Of a stretch of 64,000 nucleotides of DNA, positions 45,166 to 53,330 are shown in pieces. The stretch's first letter is position 1. Each line of letters starts with the position of its first letter. Both the position numbers and the translations under genes were made by a program. The stretch is from Clostridia bacterium. Its GTDB lineage: Bacteria; Bacillota; Clostridia; Christensenellales; Aristaeellaceae. The notes under the pieces were generated by a model, which saw only the letters and a list, made by a program, of their open reading frames with translations, did not search any database and was not told the DNA's origin. The stretch spans positions 1 to 64,000 of the forward strand of contig JAFRQX010000038.1 of NCBI GenBank assembly GCA_017428385.1, read 5' to 3'.

Positions 45166-46098
45166 ATGCAGATGAAGCATTTGATACAGTATTTTATTGA
45201 TCCGGAATATCGCTTCGCTGTTAACGATGCGCATGAACTCTATAAGGGTTTGGATGACGAATCATATCTGAAAAAAAAGTATTATGTCAGGTTCAAAAAA
45301 CAACTGAATCTGGATAATCCTGTAACATATAATGAGAAGCTGCAGTGGCTGAAAATCAATGATCATAATCCTGCTTACTGTCAGATGGTTGACAAAATAG
45401 AAGCGAAGAAAGTGGTCGCCGGAATCATAGGAGAAGAGCATATTATTCCAACGTTGGGCGTTTGGAATAATTTTGATGAGATTGATTTTATGTCTTTACC
45501 GGATCAGTTTGTTTTAAAGTGTTCCCATGACAGTGGCGGGGTTGTTGTTTGCAAAGATAAAACCAGTCTTGATTCCCAGAAAGCCAGGAAAAAGCTGGAA
45601 AAGTCTTTATCCCAGAATTATTACTGGCACGGCAGGGAGTGGCCGTATAAGAGTATCAAACCGAGAATACTTGCTGAAAAATATATGGAAGATGAATCAG
45701 GATACGAATTGAAGGATTACAAAATCTTCTGTTTTCATGGCGAACCGAAGATGATTCAGGTGGATTATGATCGATTTACTTCACATAAACGGAATTTATA
45801 TACTGTTGACTGGCAGTACATTGATGCAAGCATACAATATCCAACAGATTCAACACGAATAATCCCAAAGCCTCAGGTTTTGGATGAAATGCTGTTAATG
45901 GCGAAGCAGCTTTCAAAAAGATATATCCATGTCAGGACAGATTTTTACTGTATTAATGAGAAAGTCTACTTCGGAGAGATGACATTCTATCATGAATCCG
46001 GATTTGCCAAATTCCAGCCGGAAAGCTTTGGTGTCACAATGGGCAATTGGCTTGATTTGTCCGGGATGATTTCACAAAAGAAGTCTTCTGAGAAATAA
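45166..46098 (+). CDS. TupA-like ATP-grasp protein, copy 2
   Basis: 310 residues with the same motifs as the gene before it: YNEKLQWLKINDHNP, PDQFVLKCSHDSGG and EMTFYHESGFAKF. The metal/ATP region GGGMCICKDK in copy 1 is GGVVVCKDK here. The N-terminus is different (YFIDPEYRFAVNDAHELYK). A tandem pair suggests two successive ligations with different substrates. The ribosome site is AGGAGAG. Confidence 0.85.
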   Translation: MQMKHLIQYFIDPEYRFAVNDAHELYKGLDDESYLKKKYYVRFKKQLNLDNPVTYNEKLQWLKINDHNPAYCQMVDKIEAKKVVAGIIGEEHIIPTLGVWNNFDEIDFMSLPDQFVLKCSHDSGGVVVCKDKTSLDSQKARKKLEKSLSQNYYWHGREWPYKSIKPRILAEKYMEDESGYELKDYKIFCFHGEPKMIQVDYDRFTSHKRNLYTVDWQYIDASIQYPTDSTRIIPKPQVLDEMLLMAKQLSKRYIHVRTDFYCINEKVYFGEMTFYHESGFAKFQPESFGVTMGNWLDLSGMISQKKSSEK

Positions 46099-46111
46099 AA
46101 AAACTGCGGTT

Positions 46112-47536
46112 ATGAATAATAAAAATATGAAGATTCATAAAACAACATCGGCTGTTGTATTGATGATGGTTTTAGTTGGATTATCTGCCTTGTATGGTTT
46201 TCAATCACAATCATCAGAAGGTATTGGTAAAGTATCATCATTGCAATCGGCTGATTTGAAGACTGTGAGCGTCATTGAGGATAATAAGGAAAGCATCAGT
46301 TTCGTCGATTCAAACGGCAATGTGACATATGCGTCAGACAAGCATTTCGCAACGGTTGTAAAGTCAAAAGACGATAGCGGGAATAGCATAACAGAAGTGT
46401 ATCTGGATGAAAAAGGCGAACCAGCTTTGCAGCCGGATGGACATTATGCCTTGAAACGCACGTACAATGATAAGGGACAGAATGTAGAAACAACATACTT
46501 GGATGCTCAGTTGAATCCATGTAGGAATACTTGGAATTATGCAACCATCAGGCGTACTTTCAATGCGGATGGGAAAAAAGAAAGAGAAACATTTTATGAT
46601 GAGAATGGAAAACGTACCAGACATCTGAGTGATGAATATGGGCGGTTCTTTGAGTACGATAATGAGACTGGACAAACGTCAATCACATACCTGGGTATCG
46701 ATGATAAACCAACACGAAAAAAGATCGGCTACGCGAAAGTGCTCAGATCATATTGGGAAAACGGTAAAATCAAAACGGATCTTTACTATGATGTGGATGG
46801 TCAGCCCATAAAGCTTTCCCTCGGTCAGTATGGAATCTACAGAGAGTATGATGACTTTGGACGGGAAAAACTGATTACCTACCTGGATGCTTCGGGACAG
46901 CCTATGATGACGTCCCAGGGCTATGCAACAGTGAAATACATGTATAGCAATGGTGTAGCAACGGAGCTTTATTATGATCAGGTTGGAAAGCCCGTGCAGC
47001 TTTCACGTGGTCAATACGGAACAAAAAAGATCGGCAATCAGGCGGTCTACTTGAATGAAAAAGGGGAAGAACAATTTGAATTAGGTAATTACTTGCGAAA
47101 TCATCCATGGTGGCTGATTGTTATAGCCTTTGCGGCGATTGCCTTATCCACAATCCTGAACAAAAAAGGAAATATATTCTTAGGGATTGCTGGTATTCTG
47201 TTTCTGATTTATGTAACGATCCTGTTTAGGGCAAGCGAAGGGAAAGGGGCTAATCTGGAGCCGCTATGGTCATATAAACAGTTTTTTACGAATGATGCGC
47301 TTCGTATAGAGATATTGAACAATATCTGGCTCTTTATCCCGCTGGGCTGCATATTGTTCAATATACTTCGTAATCCCAAGGCTTTGATCATCCTGATGTT
47401 GATATCTGTTTGCATAGAAGCTTGTCAGTTGATCTTTGGCGTAGGTTTGTGTGAACTGGACGATGTTTTGAGCAACGGGATAGGCAGTGTGGTCGGATAC
47501 AGTGTTGGATATATAATCAACAGTATCAGGAAATGA
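46112..47536 (+). CDS. YD-like repeat protein fused to a VanZ-like membrane domain
   Basis: 474 residues. A membrane anchor or signal helix (TSAVVLMMVLVGLSALYGF) is followed by seven or so copies of the same approximately 32-residue repeat found in the giant proteins at 24928 and 57287 (for example YLDASGQPMMTSQGYATVK). After about residue 330 come several membrane helices with the VanZ-family pattern NIWLFIPLGCILF and LCELDDVLSNGIGSVVGY. VanZ-like domains are of uncertain function (teicoplanin resistance in one case). Topology would put the repeats outside the cell, next to the membrane. I know of no such fusion. Confidence 0.82.
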   Translation: MNNKNMKIHKTTSAVVLMMVLVGLSALYGFQSQSSEGIGKVSSLQSADLKTVSVIEDNKESISFVDSNGNVTYASDKHFATVVKSKDDSGNSITEVYLDEKGEPALQPDGHYALKRTYNDKGQNVETTYLDAQLNPCRNTWNYATIRRTFNADGKKERETFYDENGKRTRHLSDEYGRFFEYDNETGQTSITYLGIDDKPTRKKIGYAKVLRSYWENGKIKTDLYYDVDGQPIKLSLGQYGIYREYDDFGREKLITYLDASGQPMMTSQGYATVKYMYSNGVATELYYDQVGKPVQLSRGQYGTKKIGNQAVYLNEKGEEQFELGNYLRNHPWWLIVIAFAAIALSTILNKKGNIFLGIAGILFLIYVTILFRASEGKGANLEPLWSYKQFFTNDALRIEILNNIWLFIPLGCILFNILRNPKALIILMLISVCIEACQLIFGVGLCELDDVLSNGIGSVVGYSVGYIINSIRK

Positions 47537-47616
47537 AAGAAAAAAGACAGAGTGGATTTGGCTGCTTGTAATTGAACGTAAGTAATACTTCGTGATGGAC
47601 AAAAAAGAACGGAAGT

Positions 47617-48795
47617 GTGGAATTGGAGACTAACATCACCAAAGAAAAAGTGATGAACCTGATCCGGTATTCTTTCTGGGGCGATGATTGTCCGGAAATT
47701 GATCAGGATACATATAAGGAAATGATGAGGCAGACAATTGTCGCGCTGCCAGCTTCTAAATTGGAAGGTTGTGTTTCTGATCAAATTCTATTCCAGACAT
47801 GGAAAAAGGCAATCCTACAACAGTTTTTCAGTTATCACAATTATATTCATTTACAGGACAATCTTCCCATTACGGTTCCTTATGTCATACTGAAAGGAAC
47901 AGCAGCAGCACAGTATTATCCACATCCGGAATACCGAGTGATGGGTGATATTGATATTATGACAAAAAGGGAAGATTTTGATACTGCCTGCAAGGAACTG
48001 CTGGAAAATGGCTATAAGATTAAGAAAAGCCTTAATAGGGAAATCGGCTTTGTAAAAAATGGGATCATGATTGAATTGCATAGATATTATGCATCATTGA
48101 ATGATCCCGAACAGGCAGCATATTTGGACAATCTGATTCTTGATAATATCAATTCTACACATTTGCTTCCTGATGATATAAATGGCTTAACATTATTGGA
48201 GCATATTAATCAACACTTAGAAAATGGTCTTGGCCTGCGGCAGATTATAGACTGGATGATGTTCGTGGATAAATGCCTTCAGGACGAGAAGTGGCCGGCG
48301 TTCTGTGAAATGGCGGAACGAATTGGAATGTCAAAACTAGCCATTGCTGTAACACGAATGTGTGAAATATACTTTGGCCTGCCGGAACGACAGTGGTGCG
48401 CGGGTGCTGATGAAAAAGTATGTCATAAGCTGATGGATTATATTTATTCCAGCGGCAACTTTGGTAATAAGCAGAATGATGACACCTCCAGCCAAAGCGT
48501 ACAAACAATGTATAAGATCTATTCGTTATCCTCTTTATTCAAGGTGCTACAGGACAGTGGCGTTCATAATTGGAAACTGGCTCAAAGAAAACCATTTTTC
48601 AGGAGGTTTGCGTGGCTGTATCAGATTGGCCATTATATAGTTAAAGGCTTTGGTCGTAAGGACGCAATTACGCAGCTCAGGTCTGAACACCTTGCTGTTC
48701 AGGAAAGAAAGGAATTATTTGACGCAATTGGTGTGAAACAATTATCAAAAGGGATCGCTGTATATCAAGCTGGAGAATACAAAATCGAACGATAA
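47617..48795 (+). CDS. Uncharacterised nucleotidyltransferase family protein
   Basis: 392 residues of the family I know as NTP_transf_5: LKGTAAAQYYPHPEYRVMGDIDIM holds the nucleotidyltransferase-type DxD. Members occur in polysaccharide and peptide-modification loci in Clostridia, with no clear biochemistry. The start is unsure: GTG 47617 or TTG 47623, the latter better placed after GGAAG. It is the first gene before the strongly AT-rich block. Confidence 0.75.
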   Translation: MELETNITKEKVMNLIRYSFWGDDCPEIDQDTYKEMMRQTIVALPASKLEGCVSDQILFQTWKKAILQQFFSYHNYIHLQDNLPITVPYVILKGTAAAQYYPHPEYRVMGDIDIMTKREDFDTACKELLENGYKIKKSLNREIGFVKNGIMIELHRYYASLNDPEQAAYLDNLILDNINSTHLLPDDINGLTLLEHINQHLENGLGLRQIIDWMMFVDKCLQDEKWPAFCEMAERIGMSKLAIAVTRMCEIYFGLPERQWCAGADEKVCHKLMDYIYSSGNFGNKQNDDTSSQSVQTMYKIYSLSSLFKVLQDSGVHNWKLAQRKPFFRRFAWLYQIGHYIVKGFGRKDAITQLRSEHLAVQERKELFDAIGVKQLSKGIAVYQAGEYKIER

Positions 48796-48827
48796 AAACT
48801 CATGAAATAAAATTGAGGTATTATATA

Positions 48828-49406
48828 ATGATTTCTACTAGAGCAGAACTTAAAGAATGGTTAAACTATGAGCGCTCCAAATATGGATGCTATTACGGTG
48901 TTAAAGGAATAATGAAATATGTTGCAGGAGAAGAAACGGCTGTTATTTGGCATTTTCAGAAAAGAATGAGGATTACAGAGTATTACTATAATACCCATAA
49001 AAGACTGTTATATTTACAAAGTTTATATAGGTTTAATCATTTAAGGAATAAGTTTTCTTTTCTTTTCCATTTAAATACTTGTGGAAAGGGACTAAAGATA
49101 ATGCATCTAGGGCCAATCCTACTAAATAAAAACGTGAGAATCGGCGATAATTGCTCAATACATATAAATACAGCATTTGTAGCTCAAGGTGTTTCGAATG
49201 AAGTTCCGACATTAGGAGATGGCGTTGTTGTTGGGGTTGGAGCTGTCTTAATGGGTGGTATACATATCGCCAATAACGTTGCAATTGGAGCAAACGCAGT
49301 CGTAAATAAAGATGTCCTGGAAGAGAATATTGCTGTTGCGGGTGTTCCTGCAAAAAAAATAAGCAATTCGGGAAGATTAGAATGGAATAAAAAACAAATA
49401 ATATAA
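48828..49406 (+). CDS. Serine acetyltransferase-like hexapeptide acyltransferase
   Basis: 192 residues with a C-terminal left-handed beta-helix: GPILLNKNVRIGDNCSIHIN, VVVGVGAVLMGGIHIANNV and VVNKDVLEENIAVAGVPAKK. It probably O-acetylates a sugar of the polymer. The N-terminal half is helical. ATG 48828 is nine bases after GAGG; earlier in-frame codons lack a site. AT-rich, like the next four genes. Confidence 0.85.
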   Translation: MISTRAELKEWLNYERSKYGCYYGVKGIMKYVAGEETAVIWHFQKRMRITEYYYNTHKRLLYLQSLYRFNHLRNKFSFLFHLNTCGKGLKIMHLGPILLNKNVRIGDNCSIHINTAFVAQGVSNEVPTLGDGVVVGVGAVLMGGIHIANNVAIGANAVVNKDVLEENIAVAGVPAKKISNSGRLEWNKKQII

Positions 49407-49495
49407 TTTGCTGAACTGGAATATAGTAAAATACTTTATTTGCCACTTGTTTGTAAAAATGTTTAGGAATGGAATAGAAATGAGGTGTACACACA

Positions 49496-50518
49496 TTGGA
49501 ACATAATATTTGTATTCCCAAGTTTAGTATTATTATTCCAGTGTATAATACAGAAAAATATTTGGATGAAGCAGTACAATCTGTTTTGAACCAAACAGAA
49601 TCGAATTATGAAATCTTACTGGTTGATGATGGATCAACGGATAACAGTGGTGTAATATGTGATAAATGGGTATTATACGATGAGCGAATTAAAGCGTTTC
49701 ATCAGGAAAACAAGGGACAACTAGCTGCAAGAGAGTACGGTTTGAAAAAAGCATCTGGTGAATATATAATATTTCTTGATTCTGATGATATGTTAGATTG
49801 TGATGCATTGAGTGTAATTGATGATGCGTTTAGTACATATAATGCTGATTGTGTGATTTATGGCTATAGGAAACTAGAGGATGGTGTGATCATTTCAGGT
49901 AGCGCCGATAAAGAAAAAGTGGTACTAAATGATGTTAATGCACTATATAACAAAATATTGAGCGATTCAGCATATAATTCTATGTGCCGTAAAGCTTTTC
50001 GTAGAGAATTGATTTATAGAGCCGATAATTATGACTTTTATCACCTCAGACATGGCGAAGATCTTGTGCAGTCTCTAATAATCTTGTACAAATGCAAGAC
50101 TGTAGTATTTCTCAGTCGCGTCTTATATATCTATAGGATAATATCTACTAGTATAAGTCATAATATGAAAATAAGTGATTTTACATCATTCTTTGATGCC
50201 AGAAGTGTTGTTTATCATTTATTGAAACAATATGATAGAATTAACGATAAAACAATAAAATACTATATGCATCAAAGCATGAAACAATTTATTGAAATAA
50301 TTGTCTTAGTACTAGATGGGAAAAACACACACAAAGAAATAGTAGAACAATTAAGAAGAATGAGACTACTATCATGGTTTAATACGCTAATATCAACGGA
50401 TCTAGATTATAACGCCTTGAAAAAAAAAGAGAGAATCATAATTTGGCTCTTTATTAATAATCATATGAATGCTTTATTATACTTGTTCATGTGTTGGAAA
50501 ATCATTCGACATCATTAA
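49496..50518 (+). CDS. Glycosyltransferase family 2 protein
   Basis: 340 residues, GT-A fold: FSIIIPVYNTEKYLDEAVQS, EILLVDDGSTDNSG (nucleotide site) and the DxD-type IFLDSDDMLD. The C-terminal part is helical and AT-rich. The start is TTG with GAGGTG eight bases upstream. Adds a sugar to the repeat unit; specificity unknown. Confidence 0.9.
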   Translation: MEHNICIPKFSIIIPVYNTEKYLDEAVQSVLNQTESNYEILLVDDGSTDNSGVICDKWVLYDERIKAFHQENKGQLAAREYGLKKASGEYIIFLDSDDMLDCDALSVIDDAFSTYNADCVIYGYRKLEDGVIISGSADKEKVVLNDVNALYNKILSDSAYNSMCRKAFRRELIYRADNYDFYHLRHGEDLVQSLIILYKCKTVVFLSRVLYIYRIISTSISHNMKISDFTSFFDARSVVYHLLKQYDRINDKTIKYYMHQSMKQFIEIIVLVLDGKNTHKEIVEQLRRMRLLSWFNTLISTDLDYNALKKKERIIIWLFINNHMNALLYLFMCWKIIRHH

Positions 50519-50571
50519 CATTTATGGTAACCGTTTATATTCAAAAATATATAAGATAGAAAGAGAACAAT

Positions 50572-51651
50572 ATGTATTTTTACACATTAGTTCAAGCATA
50601 TTATGCGAAGAATCTGGGTGACGATATGTTCGTGCAAGAACTGGTTCGTCGATATCCTCGTGAACGTTTTTTGCTTTTACAGCCTTGTAAGCGGCTTGGC
50701 AATTTAGTCTATGAAAAAAACGTAAGAGCACTACAGTATCCTTTATTGTTTTTCTATATAGCATTAGTAAAAATAATTAGAAGAAAAGATAGCGTTATTA
50801 ATGCTGTATGTAAAAGAACAAAGGCTGTTGTTAGGATCGGTGGATCTATTTTTATTGAAAAAAAGAATTGGAAAGAAACAATAACAAAAACTCTGAATAA
50901 AAATACGTATATTTTAGGCGCAAACTTTGGTCCGTACACGTCAGAAGAGTATTTACGTTATGCTGTTCAGCAAATAAAATTGACAAAAGATTGTTGTTTT
51001 CGCGATCGCTATTCATATGATCTTTTGTCTAAAGAACTAAGTAATGTAAGGTATGCACCCGATATTCTTTTCAGTTATCCTTATTTGCCGAAAGAAAAAG
51101 GTGGGAATTCAATTGGTATAAGTGTTATTGATTTTACAAAAAGAGACAGCTTACGTAGTGAAAAAAATAATTATATAAATGGTATTATTGAAATATGCCG
51201 TTACTTTATTGAGAAAAAACGTAACATTGTATTATATGGATTCTGTCAAACAGAAGGAGACGAAAATGCTATTGATGAAATAATAGAGATCCTTGGACCA
51301 ACTTCTAGAATTAAGAAATGTATTTATTCGGGTGATATTGAGAGATATTTACAAGAAATTAATGAATGTGAAAAAATATATGCAACAAGATTCCATGCGA
51401 TGATTATCGGATGGATTATGAAAAAAGATGTTGTACCCATCATATATAGCAATAAGCAAATAAATGTTATAAAAGACCTTGATTTTAATGGGGTTCAATG
51501 GGATATTCTCCATCATCAGGCATTCCCTTTAGGATTGTTTGATACAAATAATGGAAGGTTGTCCGAAAACACTATCCATATGCTCCAAATTGAAGCGGTT
51601 GAGCATTTTAAAAAGTTGGATGAATTCTACTCTAAAAACAGAGCAGTATAA
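50572..51651 (+). CDS. Polysaccharide pyruvyl transferase family protein
   Basis: 359 residues. The N-terminal YYAKNLGDDMFVQELVRRYP, RIGGSIFIEK and the C-terminal ATRFHAMIIGWIM fit the PS_pyruv_trans family, which places ketal-linked pyruvate on sugars or, in some members, acts as a glycosyltransferase. In an EPS locus, pyruvylation adding negative charge is the likely role. AT-rich. Confidence 0.85.
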   Translation: MYFYTLVQAYYAKNLGDDMFVQELVRRYPRERFLLLQPCKRLGNLVYEKNVRALQYPLLFFYIALVKIIRRKDSVINAVCKRTKAVVRIGGSIFIEKKNWKETITKTLNKNTYILGANFGPYTSEEYLRYAVQQIKLTKDCCFRDRYSYDLLSKELSNVRYAPDILFSYPYLPKEKGGNSIGISVIDFTKRDSLRSEKNNYINGIIEICRYFIEKKRNIVLYGFCQTEGDENAIDEIIEILGPTSRIKKCIYSGDIERYLQEINECEKIYATRFHAMIIGWIMKKDVVPIIYSNKQINVIKDLDFNGVQWDILHHQAFPLGLFDTNNGRLSENTIHMLQIEAVEHFKKLDEFYSKNRAV

Positions 51652-51707
51652 AATATAAATGATATTATTAAGAAAAATAAAAATGTGTTGAAAGGTTATC
51701 TGATAAA

Positions 51708-53189
51708 ATGAAAACAAAAAAAGGTGCATTCACAATTATATTAATGGTGATTGTATCTTGTTGTACTCAGGTGCTTACTTTAGTTAAGTCCTCTGTGGTA
51801 GCATCTATATTTGGTGCATCTTTATCATTGGATGCTTATAATTTTGCGAATAGTATTGTTTCATTTTTATTTGGGTTTGTTTCTGCAGGTATATCAACTG
51901 TGGTTTTGCCTGAATATGTAAAAAAGACAGATAGAAAACTGGTCGATGGCTTCTTAACAATTATTTATTTTGTGCTATTTGTAATTCTATGTTTGCTTAT
52001 AGTAATACGTTCCCAGTTAATCGGAGCTATATCTTCAAAGGAAGATGCTTTTGTTCAATTAGCAAGTAGTTTATTGTTAGTATTTATCTTGGCGCATACA
52101 ATATCTTCTGTTGCGGAAATAACAACAACGTATTTTCAAACAATTGGCAAATACAATCTTCCTAAGATTATTAATTTATTTGTCCAATTGGCAATTGTTA
52201 TTTATTTGTTTGTGTCAGACAACTTATCTATTCAGCAGTATACGTATATTATAGTTGGCGGTATTGTAATAAGTGCTTTTATTAATATTGCAGTTGGATT
52301 TGCAAATGGGTGGAGATTCAAGCCGGAAATTTATATCAAACGATCATTTCCCCTTTTGAAACGATTTGTTCCTGTCCTTTTGAGTTCGGGTATATATCAT
52401 TTATCGTTATTGATTGATTCTGCAATCGCATCACGTCTTGATACAGGAATGCTAACCGTATTAAGTTATTCTAGCCAGATCGTTCGCATGATAAATGCAC
52501 TGATAATCTCCAACCTGGTCACATATTGCTATCCTAAGATTGTTGCTTTATATAATTCTAATGCGAATCAACAACAATTTTGGAAATGGGTTTACATTTT
52601 TCACTTGATTGTCTGTTATATTATTGCTGGATTTATTGTTGTAGGGAGGCAAGGCATAAATATTATCTTTAATCATGGTGCCTTTACTTCTGAAGCTTGT
52701 CAGTTAGTATATGTAGGGGCACTGATATATGTGTTGGGACAGCAAACGAATATAATTAGAGACTTGATATATAGATATTTCTATGCGGCAGGTGATACAA
52801 AAACACCAGCAATAAATAGTGTTTGGGTTAGTGCAGTTAATATTCTTATAAGTATTGGTTTAGTTGCTTTTATTGGTTTCTATGGTATTATAATCGGAAC
52901 TGTTTGCGCTTCTTTGGTTTCCACCATTATGATTACTGTAAAGTTTTCAAAAAAATATTCAACAAAACAGCAAACATTTGGAGCAATTTCAATAATCTAT
53001 AGAAACCTTATATCATTGTCTATTACTGTAGTCATAGCATATATTACTCAATTATTTGTTTTCATTGATAATGACATAATTCATATTTTGGTTTACGGAA
53101 TAGAATGCACTATAGTGTATGGAATTGTTTCGTTTTTTACTTTGCCACACGATATATCAAATGAGTTATTTAAACATAAAAAAACATGA
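51708..53189 (+). CDS. Lipid-linked oligosaccharide flippase, MurJ/MviN type
   Basis: 493 residues, about 14 membrane helices, with the MurJ/MviN N-terminal pattern (VVASIFGASLSLDAYNFA, VLPEYVKKTDR). As the only transporter in the locus it is the likely Wzx-type flippase for the undecaprenyl-linked repeat unit; an alternate role in peptidoglycan is less likely here. Strongly AT-rich, unlike core genes. Its stop overlaps the ATG of a very short frame (ATGA). Confidence 0.87.
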   Translation: MKTKKGAFTIILMVIVSCCTQVLTLVKSSVVASIFGASLSLDAYNFANSIVSFLFGFVSAGISTVVLPEYVKKTDRKLVDGFLTIIYFVLFVILCLLIVIRSQLIGAISSKEDAFVQLASSLLLVFILAHTISSVAEITTTYFQTIGKYNLPKIINLFVQLAIVIYLFVSDNLSIQQYTYIIVGGIVISAFINIAVGFANGWRFKPEIYIKRSFPLLKRFVPVLLSSGIYHLSLLIDSAIASRLDTGMLTVLSYSSQIVRMINALIISNLVTYCYPKIVALYNSNANQQQFWKWVYIFHLIVCYIIAGFIVVGRQGINIIFNHGAFTSEACQLVYVGALIYVLGQQTNIIRDLIYRYFYAAGDTKTPAINSVWVSAVNILISIGLVAFIGFYGIIIGTVCASLVSTIMITVKFSKKYSTKQQTFGAISIIYRNLISLSITVVIAYITQLFVFIDNDIIHILVYGIECTIVYGIVSFFTLPHDISNELFKHKKT

Positions 53190-53248
53190 AACAATTAAGT
53201 AATGAAGAAAAATGGGATGACTACATAATAAAAGCGTTATTCGAATAG
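53186..53248 (+). pseudogene. Twenty-codon ATGA-coupled frame, probably a truncated gene start
   Basis: ATG 53186 overlaps the flippase stop and encodes MKQLSNEEKWDDYIIKALFE before a stop. The coupling looks like that of a real operon gene, and the amphipathic sequence resembles the start of an enzyme, but no continuation is found in other frames. It may be a decayed gene or a coupling peptide. The rest of 53249-53330 holds only the ribosome site AGGAGGG for the next gene. Confidence 0.3.
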
Positions 53249-53330
53249 CATAAAACGTGAAAAAAAGTGGAACTATTCAGGTGATATTTATACAAGTAAT
53301 ATTTCTGGATATTTATAGGAGGGTACTCAT

